A DNA stretch of 64,000 nt, taken from assembly GCA_030762175.1 (NCBI GenBank), contig CM060833.1, positions 69,133,501 to 69,197,500 of the forward strand, in the 5' to 3' direction. The notes beneath the pieces are model-generated. The model made no database searches, was not told the DNA's origin, and saw nothing but the letters and a program-made list of their open reading frames with translations. Positions 12,214 through 23,354 of this stretch are shown piece after piece; position 1 is the stretch's first letter; each line of letters begins with the position of its first letter. The stretch comes from Metallyticus violacea (Eukaryota; Arthropoda; Insecta; Mantodea; Metallyticidae). Both the position numbers and the translations under genes were made by a program.

Positions 12214-12274
12214 ATGACAAGTTCTGTCTCTTACTTCTCCACAAACTAGCTGAATGCTCCTGGAACTAAACTAA

Positions 12275-12415
12275 ACTTAATTCATATCATTGTATGATTC
12301 AGTTAAACTACACACTCTTAAAGCTTCACTTGCTTTTCATAAATGTATGGAACCTGTTTTGAGAACATTTAGTTCCCATCTTCAGCCAGGCTAAAGCTCC
12401 AATTTACATTTAAGT
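12275..12415 (-). mobile_element. Solo Penelope-like terminus (family 2)
   Basis: On the minus strand this matches the 3' end of the Penelope-like element at 56840-59215. It includes a degenerate hammerhead core (CTGAAGA ... CAAAAC in place of GAAAC) at about 12345-12400. It lies exactly between the two tail-to-tail LINE copies. No coding part is present. Confidence 0.7.
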
Positions 12416-12429
12416 AAACTAAACTTGTA

Positions 12430-13420
12430 TAAATATACTGTTATAATGTCCTATCTGTAATAGTGGATTTGGAGATCTGTGATTAATGAATTTCATAACT
12501 TTTATTTTATCTAGATTTAAAGGTTATGAAATTTATTAATCATGGCACAATCTTTAAGGCTATTTCCATTTATCAATATCTTGTGTCATCTGCAAATAGA
12601 ACAGTATTACCTACATCTTGGGTAGATAAGGAGAGATCATTTGTATATATCAGAAAAAGAAGAGGGTTGAGAACAGATTCTTGAGAAACTTCATGGTTAA
12701 TCATTTATTATTTTTAATTTAAAGGGACTATTTATTACTACTTTTTGTTTCCATTTGTCAAGGTAGGATATAAACCCTTTTAAATATTGGTTTTTTATTC
12801 CATAGAAAGCTAATTTATCTATCAGAATTCCATGGTTGACACAATCAACAGTCTTTGCTAAATCACAGAATATACCTCCTCTTTCATTAAATGCAGTTAA
12901 AATTTCATTAGTGAGTTTAAAAATTGCATTTTCCATTGAAATTCCTTTTCTAAAGCCAAACTGATCATTAAATACTATATTGTTATTTTCAATTAATGGT
13001 AAGACCTATTTATACATTACTTTCTCAAACACCTTAGAAAATGTGGGTGAAATAGCTATAGGTCTATAATTACAGACATTTATCTTTTCTCCCTTTTGAA
13101 CAGAAGCTTCACTACAAATATTTTAGCCTTTCAAGAAATACATCCAATGTTAAGGACTCATTACACAAATGACCAAGGGTATCTAATTTCTTTTACACAG
13201 GTCTATGACTTTGCTGTTAATTTCATCATAGCCAGAAGAATTTTTTGGTGTTAGTTTTCTAATGATAGTACAAATTTCTAGTGGAGTGATGGTACCTATT
13301 TGAATTCATTATTTTAATTGAGAAATAATGCGTGTAAAATCATTAATGCATCTCTTTCATCACCAGAGTATTAATTTAAATTTTTTGTTACATTAAGAAA
13401 ATAATCATTTTGTTAGCTAA
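12430..13420 (-). mobile_element. Jockey-like LINE copy, antisense
   Basis: On the minus strand this is the same LINE family as 9395-12215. It shows STENA-like and LTNEILTAFNE motifs, GIFCDLAKTVDCVNH (catalytic Asp), DKLAFYGIKNQYLKGFISYL, and the FADDT region near 12590. It is truncated at both ends and broken by stops. Together with the + copy it forms an inverted repeat of about 0.7 kb arms inside HYPK intron 1. Confidence 0.82.
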
Positions 13421-15489
13421 CGTTTATGGACACTGTTGATAGTTAAGGTCTGTCTGGCATTTGTGTTTAAAATAATGTTATTGATGTACTTGTTGTCACA
13501 GGAATTGTCTGAGACCAAGTCTTATGTGGTGAGCAAAGTTACATACTGTTAGGTCATTTGAGGGCTATTTCAAGTAATGTCAAAGCAGTGATTTGCTGCA
13601 AATTGAGGGATGCTATTGTGTGTAAAGTCCATAGTTTGAATAATATTTTATTATGTTTATCCAATGCTTCTAATTTTCATTTGAATACAGACTGTAAAAA
13701 ATAAGCAGGTAATGCATTTATGCTTTAAAAATGGTGCTAATATAACTTGTGACCAGCCAGATATACACAAATACAATATTTGGGGCCATCATAACATAAA
13801 CTTAACAAAGCAGTATTCAGCCTATTTTATTATTCTTTTTGCCCTCTTATGTTATTCTTTCTTAATTGCTTTTTTTATTGGCATCTTTGATAAACTCTTT
13901 TAATTCCATTAGACCACTGTATTTGCTCCAAAGATTACATATTTGCTAATAATGTCTTATCAGAATTTAACTGCACATATGTTCTTATTGCATTCATTAC
14001 CAACTTTATGGTTACGAACATTCACACCTCATGCTTAACTCATATTTCAATATCTCTCATTGCCTTCATTTCATTGGATTTTGTTATTAATACAGATATA
14101 CCTGCCTAAGCTACATAGAAGCTGTATAAGTTATTTGTTCTCATAGCTGTATTAATTTTCCAAATGTATCAATTGGCATTCCACCATTATGGGAATGTTG
14201 TTTCTCCTGTGGTGGGGTGTATCCAGTGGAAGGAGGCAAAGCATGCACACAATGGCTAATACAAATCATATGTTAATGAAAAATGCACTTTGTGCATAGT
14301 TCCCATATTAATTTAAGACAAATGGGCATCTAACTGCTATTAAAATTCCCGAACCTCAACCTGTAGGCTACTTTTCCCACCGGAATATTGGATTTGGTAT
14401 GCAGTAATTTTATTGGCACATAAAATTACTATTGAGTCTGCTAATTAATGCAGCTTGTAATATGAAGAGCCTTGTAATATCAAATGTTTGCTTAAATTAG
14501 ATTAGGTGTTTAAGTTTTGTGATAGTGAATACTTGTTTAGGTTAGGTTCGGTGTAAAGATATTTCCTTATTCATTCATTTTAAAATAGTGTGAAATATTG
14601 TACTTTAATATCATTGCAAAATAAACTTAATTGCATACCAATCATAGTTATTAATATATAATTTTCTTTTTGTGACATGTTCTGTATCCTGCAGCTGTGC
14701 TCAATATAGGATCAACAGATTTATATTTATCATATCCTATCATAGATCTAAGATTTCCTTATAAGAAATATTTGCTTAGGTTTAGTGTTTGCTTAAGTTT
14801 CATTTATGAAATTTCCTTGTAATGATGAATATTTTCTGTGTGTGTGTGTGTATTGTTCTGTATATCCTTAGTTGAACGAGAGCTCTTGTGTCACCAAAAA
14901 AATACTTTATACATAATAAGATGAATTAAGACCAAAATATTCGTCCATACTGTAGAAGGTGTGAGCTATTAAGAAATCTTTAAAAAGGATTTTTGAAAGA
15001 TATGAATTTACATATATTTCCAAATAATTTAATTCTCTAAGGTAGGCCATTATAGAATAGGACATCCTTCTGGAAAATCTGTAATGAGCTAGCTAGCCTA
15101 TACAAATCATTTCTGTTTATAGTACTGGCAGTACTGAAATTCCATTACAGTTTTTGAGATTACATGCAAGCATTCACGCATTCTCCCGTGAGAGTATTAC
15201 ATTTAATTTTAAGAAGTCTACAAGATTATCTTCTTTCCTCAATACTTTTTCTATATATGAAGAGTTATCTCAAAATACAATTTCATATTTCATTACAGAA
15301 TGAGAATATGCCAAATATACCATTTGTAATATACCCATGGAGCAAAACAGGCAGAAAAATTTTTGGGAACTATCATTTCAACATATTTCTTCCAATTAGG
15401 GTTTTAATCAATTTATAGCTGTAAGATCATGATAATTGATTGTGAGATATATATTTATTCTTTGTTCAGAGTTGAATCAAATTTCTTAT
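13421..15489. other. Intron 1 sequence, nothing recognised
   Basis: AT-rich sequence without coding or repeat features that I can assign. There is a short GT run at about 14838. A stretch near 13565-13680 faintly resembles 8050-8110 and could be an old shared repeat. Confidence 0.5.
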
Positions 15490-15945
15490 TTATATTCAGC
15501 ATTATTTCTTTTGGCTTGAAGTGATAAGTTTATTGCATAAAAAGCTTTTGCTGCTGTATTTAACAGAAGTTCTTGTGATTTCCTTATTACAACCACACCT
15601 AGTATCATCTGCATAAAGTAGTACTCTTGATTCATAACTTGAGTATATGGTCAGTGATTGATAAAAAATAAAAATGTATAGAGGGCCTGATCCCTGCAGC
15701 ACATTTTTTTTTATATAACTCCTATCAAGGAATCATGGGGACTGGTTACAACTTTTTGTGTTCAGTTACCCAAATAAGATATAAACTATTTTAATGTTAC
15801 ATTATCTAATCCATAGAAATCTAATTTTTATAATATTAGTTCGTGATTGATATAGTCAAATGCCTTAGTTGAGTCACAAAATATCCCCACAGCATATTCC
15901 TTTCTATCTAGTTCATCTATTTGAACTTGAATTTATTTCTTTTTA
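15490..15945 (-). mobile_element. Jockey-like LINE, RT fragment left of nested insert
   Basis: On the minus strand it reads GIFCDSTKAFDYINHEL, KLDFYGLDN, FISYLGN and then YADDT with frameshifts, i.e. RT motifs with both catalytic sites. It is broken by stops. Its upstream half appears to be at 18560-19200 on the same strand, so the Penelope element and a LINE-2 fragment sit inside it. Confidence 0.78.
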
Positions 15946-16032
15946 ATCAACATTCAATTTTAAATATTACAACAAATCCTAAACTTAGATATTTATTTTT
16001 TACACTAAACTCCCCTTACTTACATAAAAGTA

Positions 16033-16075
16033 AGGCACGTTTCGGGAGAATCTCTCCCATCTTCAGTTGCTCACT
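16033..16075 (-). ncRNA. Hammerhead ribozyme motif, left Penelope terminus
   Basis: Read on the minus strand: conserved core CTGAAGA, a stem II with GGGAG paired perfectly to CTCCC, then GAAAC. Hammerheads in Penelope-like termini are an established feature of the group. This copy has the best-preserved stem II of the two ends of this element. Cleavage activity is not demonstrated. Confidence 0.65.
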
Positions 16076-16095
16076 GAACCGCATTAAAGACAGAA

Positions 16096-17130
16096 AGACA
16101 TTAAAACAACTAAAAGAAAAACCAGTGATATACATAAAAGCAGACAAAGGTAGTAAAATAGCCATTTTAGACGAAAAAGAATGCATAAATAGAGTTGAAA
16201 CTATTTTAAAAGGAAAAGACTATAAACCAATTGAAAAGAATCTGCTCAATAAATGCAATAAAATGTTAAACAAAACATTAAACGAAGTCAAAACACTATC
16301 CACTACTGAAAAACAGAATATTGCACAGAGTAATCCAGTACTACCAAGGTTTTATGCACTACCTAAAATACATAAAAATGATAACAGGTAGCAAAAAATT
16401 GATCAAAGTCTTCAATTCTTTTAAGAGATTCCAAAGTTTAAGCATTAAAAATTCAGTTGATTTAGTCAAAAAACTTAAAAATAGCAGAATTACAGCTGGA
16501 GATATGTTTTCATTTGATGTAAAAGCCTTATTCCCGAGCATACCTATAGAGAAACTTATGCTTATGCTAAAGAAATGGTTAACATCAATAAATTTAAAGA
16601 CAAAAGAAATAGAAGACTTATTAAAACTTACTAATATTTGCATTAAACAAAATAACTTCAGCTTCAACAAAAAATGTTGCCAACAAGTTTCAGGCCTAAC
16701 TATGGGAAACCCTTTGTCACTTTTTCTAGCAGAGTTATTCAAGAGCTCATTTGAAATACATATCACAAAAGCTTTCCCTTTAATTTCCAAGTCATGGTAT
16801 AGGTATGTGGATGACATTTTTGCAATAATACCGAAGAAACACTCAATAGATGATGCCCTGAAACTTCTTTATTTGCAACATGAATCTATACAATTTACCA
16901 TAGTGGAAGAAAAAGGAACTAGGTGGCTACCATTTCTAGATTTAAAAATTATAAGAAATGGAGATTGTTTGTATTTTGGAATTTACAGAAAAGAAACACA
17001 CAGAAAACTACATAAAAATGAGAGTTATAACCCCGTTATTCCACATAAATATGCATTGTTTTACAGTTTGACTTACAGATTGATGAATATTCCACTCACA
17101 GAAGCAGAGTACAAAATAGAATACAAATAA
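16096..17130 (+). pseudogene. Penelope-type reverse transcriptase, frameshifted
   Basis: The open frames at about 16096-16391 and 16387-17130 overlap and together give the RT of a Penelope-like element. Visible motifs are the KADKGSKIAILD N-terminal block, LPKIHK, SFDVKALFPSIP with catalytic Asp, GLTMGNPLSLFLAE and YRYVDDIFAI with both catalytic Asp, followed by LPFLDLKIIRNG. A frameshift falls directly after the LPKIHK block, and the usual conserved block that follows it is missing or damaged. Host function is unlikely. Confidence 0.88.
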
Positions 17131-17779
17131 TAAAGACAGCTATAATCAATGGCTTCAACAAAGACACAGTGATAAAAATTATCAATAAATCTAAAAGACA
17201 AAAAGGGATAAGGGAAGTTTCCACACTGAAAAGCACAAAAGAAGAATACAAATTCAAAAGTTTCACCTACCATCCAATTTACCACAACAAGTTCAAGAAA
17301 ATTTTTCAAAGAACATGGGATAATGTTAGCCGCAAAGAACAGATACAACATCAAGAATTTATTAGGTTGCACAGTAAAAGACTCCATATCAACAGAACTG
17401 AAATCAGGAATTTACGAAATAAAATGTGCAGATTGTGAAGAGCTACATAGGCAAAACAAAGAGAAATTTGGAAATTTGGAGGAAAGAACATTTTAGGAAT
17501 ATTCGGTTTAAGCAGGTGAATAAATCAGCAGTAGTAGCTCACTTTTGGACCAAAAAATCATGAAATAAAACTGGGAATTAAATTGCTGAATCATCTTCAC
17601 AACCCATTGGAGTTATCCACTTGGGAAAAAATTTTCATATTAAAAAATAGAGAAAACCTAATGAATTTCGAGTTTCCTCCCATGGATGAATTCAGCAACT
17701 TCCTACTTCAAACAACAGAGGCCATCACAGGTACATCTGGTTGTCTAGCCATCGTTTCGAGTAATGGTGGTTCAGTGAG

Positions 17780-17820
17780 CAACTGAAGATGGGAGAAATT
17801 CTTCTGAAACGTGTCTAACT
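17780..17820 (+). ncRNA. Hammerhead ribozyme motif, right Penelope terminus
   Basis: Core CTGAAGA at 17783-17789 and GAAAC at 17806-17810. The stem II between them (GGGAG with CTTCT) contains wobble pairs. Reverse complement of the left-end motif with a few substitutions. Confidence 0.6.
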
Positions 17821-18029
17821 TTTATGTAAGTGGAGTTTAGTGTAAAAAATGAATACCTAAGTTTAGGATATATTACCACTCTATTGTCAACAGCTTCGTA
17901 AGTACAATATTTATATTACAATAAGATCTATGTCTTCATCAACTCCATAATACTAACTGACAGTATAAAATTAATACATATCATTATGACTCTATTACAA
18001 TATTTTAATTCTAAACGCATCATCCAGCT

Positions 18030-18560
18030 ATTATTCTACACTTGTGAGTTATTTATTTCCTTAGGACTAATACACACTAAACACCCAGTTATTGGTGTAT
18101 AATAATCCTGTTTCTAATGCTAATTTATTCCATTCCCTTTCATATTCAATTACCAATCATTAATTATTTGACCATTCTTATCATTTCTCCCTCAGCTTCC
18201 CTAAATACACTGTTAATCCATAAATATAATACTTTTAAGGTTACATTTCTTTCTACATTTCCTTCCATCAGCCCCTTCATCATTCGTAACCGTTTTTTTT
18301 CTAACCATACCTAAATAGTTCTTTATCATTTTTATATCCTCTCCATTTACAGTTAAAATCTTCCTAATGAAAATTTCTCCATCTAAATTTTCCCATTTTC
18401 TATTCCAAACCTTTTCTCTCCATAACTGTGTTTGATTACAATATAAACAACGAAAATCTGAATTTGTTTCTCCACATTAAACAATTTTTTATTCCTTTAT
18501 CATATCCTAATCCTTTTAAATTCATAACTCCAGTTCTAGCCCAAGCAAAACTTTTTCTAT
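18030..18560 (-). mobile_element. LINE-2 3' fragment
   Basis: Minus-strand similarity to the C-terminal part of the LINE at 42840-45850, including a FAWARTGVMNLKGLG segment matching its ALARTGVINLKGL and a shared 3' flank style. No RT core is present. It is inserted into the older Jockey-like LINE together with the Penelope element. Confidence 0.65.
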
Positions 18561-19200
18561 TTACTTTATTATATTGTATATATTTTAGTACTTCTAAGAT
18601 TTCTGTAGTGAGTTTAAATGTGGCCTTGTCGCTTGTCAGTTGACATACTATTTCTAAAATCAAACTGGGAGCATAATATTTAAGTTTAGGTATTTCATAA
18701 TGTGGTTATACGTAACTTTTTTAGACAAGCAACTTTTAATAGTTTGATTCTTATTTCATCCCATCCAGACAAATTTTTGCATTTTAGTGACTTTATAATT
18801 TTTTTGATTTCGCAGGGAGAAGTTGACCTAGCAATAAATTAATGATGAAAAATGTGTTGACTTTCTATAAGTCTATTTTGTTAATAACCTTAACTCTTAC
18901 ATTTCTCTGCAATGATTATGAAGTGACTTATAAAAGCATTTGCAATATCCTGTAAATTATTAAGATTTATATTGTGATATCTGATATATTATCTTCTTAT
19001 AGGTTGCATTTTTAAATACATTCCATGCAGCTTTAATTTTATTTCTAGATATATTGGTAAAACATGTGAGAAATACCTATTCTTCTTTCTTTAATCACTC
19101 AATTCAGTATTTTCTAGTGCTTTTTACAGTTTATCTTATAGTTTTTGTCATTGCTAATTCTACTTCGTAAGTAAAGCTTTAAGCGTGGTTTAAGCATGAT
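18560..19200 (-). mobile_element. Jockey-like LINE, fragment right of nested insert
   Basis: On the minus strand it reads FDFRNSMSTDKATFKLTTEIL, the RT block that precedes the GIFCD block found at 15490-15945. Further 5' is a linker resembling KIKAAWNVFKNA. It is heavily degraded. The order and strand fit one original element split by later insertions. Confidence 0.65.
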
Positions 19201-20150
19201 ATTTTAATCTTAATGATTAACCATAATTTACTATTTAGGGCAGTTTGCTTTTTTCTTTTTAGTAAAATACTTCATGATTTCAATTATATTACCATCCTCT
19301 AGTATTTCACATTTATTTCACCAGCATTTTAATGTGTATTTGTGTTTCTGGTGTTCGCTTTTGTTTACTTTATAGCTGCCTTAGCAGTACTTTCTTTGGT
19401 GCTCATTTCTTGATTATTATTGATTTTTTTTTTAATGAATGTTGTCCTGGAACATACTATTCTCTAAAATTACAGAGGTTTCCCTTTTAATTTCAAAGTT
19501 ATTTTAATGCATAATTGAAATTTGCAATTGTAATTATTTACTACAAAGAAACTTTGAAAAGCAAAAATAATGGCTGTATCTGACAGTAGTTTATTTGCAG
19601 AACTAATGGAGTTTCTCACTTAGTTTGTAGACTGCAATTGCATACCTAATTGATTCTCTGTATGACCTGCTTTAGACTATGTTACTATTGTGGGCAGAAA
19701 TGATGATGGATGTTGTTAAATGCTTTAATTTAATGAAGTTTATTAATACTTGTTTGTTAAATGATTTTCATTGAATGTTAAAATTATAATTGTACTTATA
19801 AGGAAACTCAGAAAAACAAAAATTGATTTGATAGTGTCTGATACAAAAGTACTTCCTTACCCACACTGTAGACGAGGTTAGCATAGTTCATATTCTAGCT
19901 GCCCATCTTTCTACATTACTATACTGGGCTGGGAATAAAGTTGGGTAGTTGGTGTAAAAGAGTGCCAAAAGAAATCTGCTTGCACATTACTTTGACCAAC
20001 ACAAATCCCATTATAATGTCCACTGGAATAAAATGAAACTTGAAAACTGCAGGTTAAATATTTGTGCTACATCGGAGATTATGCTTCTTGTGCAAGAAAT
20101 TAACATAAAAGACTATTTAAATTATATCTAATCTGTTCTTAATTATCTAG
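19200..20150. other. Intron 1 sequence, nothing recognised
   Basis: AT-rich. Possibly more of the degraded antisense LINE up to about 19400, but no motif is clear enough to call. Confidence 0.45.
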
Positions 20151-20154
20151 TGAG

Positions 20155-20375
20155 TCGATTGGATAATCTTATGCTCCACTTACTGTTGAATTATGCAAAA
20201 ATCTGTTGCCTGCATCCTCAATTGCAAGTTGATTGTCATCAAGTTGGTTGAGGATGGAGAGGATGTCTCTTCGAAACTGGACCCACCGTATTTAAAAGTA
20301 AGTGAAGCATAAGAGTGTGTTAGACGACAGTTTAGATGTAGTTTACATTAAACACGCTTCACTGTGTGAGTTTCA
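20155..20375 (+). mobile_element. Solo Penelope-like terminus with hammerhead-like core
   Basis: Contains a family-2 terminal sequence (AAGTAAGTGAAGCATAAGAGTGTG) and a hammerhead-like core: TTGAGGA at 20248-20254, a stem II of GGAGAG/CTCT type, and CGAAAC at 20272-20277. The first core base is T instead of C, which would be expected to impair cleavage. No coding sequence accompanies it. Confidence 0.6.
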
Positions 20376-20389
20376 ACAGAATTTTTTAA

Positions 20390-20990
20390 AAATATCTATT
20401 TTTAAATGAATAAAAGACAATGTTTAGAAGAGTAAGAATGATACAATAATAAAATAGGTCAGATAAAAGTGGCAATTGGGAGTTAAATGACGAGAAATGT
20501 AAACCTTTATACTGGGCGAGCAATGCTTGAGGCAACTGTGGGACCCGCCGGCAGCCCTCTGTCGATGGAGGCAAGGGGTATATTTTCCCTCCGCTCCACA
20601 AGTGTGAGTTGAAATCTTGCACGAGTAGCACATGTTTGTTAGGCGACGCAATACAGTGTATAAAGTGAAAGTGTATCAAATGAAATGGGGCATTACAAGT
20701 ATTCTATTCCCCAAAGAGTATTCATGTATGATTCAGAATCGGCGCATGCTGTAAGGAGATTATTTCAAGAGGAATTTCCTCATGTTCACGTTCCTAATTG
20801 GAGTTCAATGCATAGATTAGTAAATAAATTTTGTGAAATGGGAAGTGTTTTTGACAGGAAACATAGACAACTACGTATATTACTCACGAAAGAAACTTTG
20901 GATAACATTGGACATGCTCTGGAAAGATCTCCTAGAAAATCAGTTAAGTTAGAAATGCTTGAACAACAAAGAGAAGCAGTTCCATCATCT
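20390..20990 (+). mobile_element. DUF4817-type DNA transposon remnant
   Basis: The frame starting MGHYKYSIPQRVFMYD at 20685 matches the helix-turn-helix N-terminus typical of DUF4817-containing arthropod transposases. It continues through VPNWSSMHRLVNKFCEMGS and LLTKETLDNIGHALERSPRKS. The catalytic DDE part is missing, because the frame runs into unrelated sequence after about 20980. The GC-richer stretch 20500-20650 just upstream is probably the element's 5' non-coding region. Terminal inverted repeats were not located. Confidence 0.7.
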
Positions 20991-21389
20991 CTTTGCTTAA
21001 CATGTATGAATAATTTACTTTTCTTTTTAAGTGTTCATGTTATGTATATTAGAAATAATTTATGCTACAAACCATACTACATTTACTGTAGACTTCCTGT
21101 CACCAGCATCACTGACTCAGCAGCCAGCCTTGCCAGCCACACGCTGCAAAACCGGTTGCATGAAGGATCGTTCACCCCATTATTACCTTTACTTTTAACC
21201 GTTCCATGGACAAACATGTTTTCTTTGCTTTTTATTCTTGCCTCTGTATGTTTGAAATATGACAAAATACTGTTGGTCAGTTACATCAAGTCTTTATATT
21301 TTAACCCTCGTGCATCTCTCAGGAGCATTCAGTGCAATTTCCCAGATCTACCTATTGCAGAATTAATAAACTGAAAACATAAATTGTAA

Positions 21390-22085
21390 TTTTGGCTACA
21401 TATCACTCAAATTTCACCATTTTCCAACCACTTACTTGGACATGATTTGAAGGCAGCTGCCTTCATCCTCTGAACAAATCCATTGTCAACTTCCCTGCAT
21501 GACCTGCAGATATTTCTATGTATGTGTTACAAGCTTGGAGATCAGAAATTTGAGTGATAGCTAGCCATAATTACAATTTAATGTTATATGCCACTGTAAT
21601 TCTCACAAATTAAATAACTGAAAATATAATATAACAAATTATTATTATGAAATCACTCAAATTTCACTAATTTTGTTCCACTTACTTGGACATGTTTCAA
21701 AGGTGTTTGCCTCCATTTTCAGCCTGGTCCCACTGGCCGCTTCCCATTGTGGTATTAAGATGTCGCTCTGTGGCTTTAACGAACTTATTGATGAGGTAAC
21801 TGTTGTTTGAGAGATCAAAGTTAACCAAAAAGTCTTTGTTTTTGTTTATAAATATATTTTCCCATACTGTTAATTCTATGGGCTTTTGAAGAGCTTTTAG
21901 TAGTTTTGGTTCCTTTTTTATTTTTTTTTATTTTTTATTTATTTATTTTTTTTTTGCCAAAAATAGTCTGCTGCTTCTGATTTTTCTGTGTATTTATATT
22001 TTACATTTCTATGTGTTCCTTAAAACATATGGTAATATTTCTTTTTGTCATGTTATACTGTATTTCACTGTGAAAAACTCCGATA
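21390..22085 (-). mobile_element. Penelope-like element, family 3, 3' fragment
   Basis: On the minus strand it carries the C-terminal coding region of the family at 48180-49745, followed by a terminus with a degenerate hammerhead (CTGAAAA ... GAAAC, about 21680-21720). A second terminus copy lies at 21395-21490, so two 3' ends occur in succession. Broken by stops. Confidence 0.7.
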
Positions 22086-22089
22086 CAAA

Positions 22090-22897
22090 AAAAAACTGAA
22101 AATATATTTACTTTTTTCACAAGATGAAATTTCTCCTTCCCAAGTCAGCGGGCTGTAAGTAACCTGGTAGGGATGGAATTTTAGTAATTTTGTAGCAGAA
22201 TGCTATAATATATGACTGACCAGCTTTTGCTGTGCTAACTTTGCAAGAGACTTTTACAGTGATGAATATAATTGAGCAGCAATATCATCCAATTTTTCCT
22301 CTATTAACACATGATGTCTGCATCTTTTTTTCTTGTCCAACACATCCTGTTGTTTTGAATTTAAGCACTATTTTATAAATTATAGATCTGCCAGATGGAT
22401 GAACACTTTTGGAAAATGTTTTTGAAATTCTGCACAACATTGAGGATCTAATTTAAGGTTTATCATTGCTTTCCTTACTACTAAGTGTCTTTCTCATTCA
22501 TTAAGATTGACTGATTGAACTTTCTGAGGCAAAGATTTGATTCTCTTCTTCTTCATGCCTATTTATATTACCAAATATAATTCTAGAAATATGCTATAAT
22601 TCAGTCAAAACATTAATGCTATACAGCTGTGGCCAAATTCTGAAAAGGCATACTTCATCTTGAGATGAACACAAAGTGAATGAAGAATTTACAGTTTTGT
22701 TATAGTCATTGTTTAAGCGATGTTACATTGCACATCACATAATTTTTCTGTTGTTCACCTTTGTTTTTTACATGCCATATTTCAGTGTATAAATAGAAAT
22801 GCTGAAAATTTAAAAGAAAATGTGTTACTGGCTGAATATTAAAGTGAGTTTTTGTATATGATTTTAATTTTCTATGAATAGTTATGTATCTTTATAG
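22090..22897. other. End of HYPK intron 1
   Basis: No transposon or gene recognised. The intron ends in a pyrimidine-containing tract TATCTTTATAG before exon 2. Confidence 0.5.
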
Positions 22898-23005
22898 GCC
22901 ATGACGATAATAGGAGATAGGCGAAATAAAGAGGCTGCAGAGAAAATGGCAAAGGAGCGTGAACTTCTGAAAGTTTCAATACGAAAAGATGATGTGGATC
23001 TAATA
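22898..23005 (+). CDS. HYPK: HYPK coding exon 2 (residues 56-91)
   Basis: Acceptor TCTTTATAG|GCC and donor ATA|GTAAGT define a 108-base, phase 0/0 exon. It encodes AMTIIGDRRNKEAAEKMAKE and onward to VSIRKDDVDLI, the conserved central segment of HYPK (AMxxIGDRR in vertebrates) that is largely helical and charged. It joins in frame with exon 1 (..DLSG|AMTII) and exon 3 (..DLI|MREME). No frame damage. Confidence 0.95.
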
Positions 23006-23354
23006 GTAAGTACCAAGATCAGTGTTTATCTGCAAGTGTATATGGTGCATTAAGCTTATACTGAAAACAATAAAAGAAAACAGTAATGCATTTGTGAAGT
23101 GTTTAAAGACAATGATTACAACTGTCTTACTCTTTATGATCCTTCATATTCTGGGTAAAGGTATTATTTGCTTTACCAAAAAATAAAATTAGCTTAAATA
23201 TGTAAAAACAAACTTTACACATTGAAAGTTTGCTGGAAAATGTTACTTATACAGAGAGATTATTTGAGTTACTAGCAAGCAGAGCACAGCTGCATACTGG
23301 GAGAATCATGGGCTCCAATTTCTGGATCTGAAGCAGGTGTTTATTTTAAATTAA

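Larger units (their letters stand above)
9395..12215 (+). mobile_element. Jockey-like LINE, decayed, 3' part
   Basis: Non-LTR retrotransposon remnant in sense with HYPK. It contains the end of an endonuclease domain (STAIDNIF and SDHDAQ at about 9430-9620), a linker, then the reverse transcriptase. The RT shows NYRPIAISPTFFKVFEK, DQFGFRKRISTENA, GIFCDLAKAF (first catalytic Asp), GVPQGSVLG and, after a frameshift, FADDTS at about 10965 (catalytic DD box). Further 3', KYGLIFWGNSV and LPSSLKALINNDN mark the C-terminus. Many stops and frameshifts make it inactive. It ends near a 12-bp hairpin at 12182-12213 and is interrupted by a Penelope terminus at about 11367-11475. Confidence 0.85.
15950..17915 (+). 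mobile_element. Penelope-like element, family 1, with inverted termini
   Basis: Retroelement in sense with HYPK. Order: inverted terminal segment with a minus-strand hammerhead (15977-16080), N-terminal region (KPVIYIKADKGSKIAILDEKE), finger region (RFYALPKIHKN), RT core (FSFDVKALFPSIP, MGNPLS, YRYVDDIFAI), thumb (LPFLDLKI), linker, a ruined GIY-YIG endonuclease start (near 17400), and a 3' terminus with hammerhead to about 17910. The left terminus is the reverse complement of the right one. Frameshifts at about 16385 and 17130 and many stops after 17440 make it inactive. Confidence 0.9.

Noticed and set aside
16359..16817. Minus-strand 152-codon open frame
   Set aside because: It is the exact shadow of the Penelope reverse transcriptase on the plus strand.
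20990..21374. C-terminal half of the 229-codon frame beginning at 20685
   Set aside because: After about residue 100 the frame no longer resembles the DUF4817 type and looks like chance read-through into unrelated sequence.
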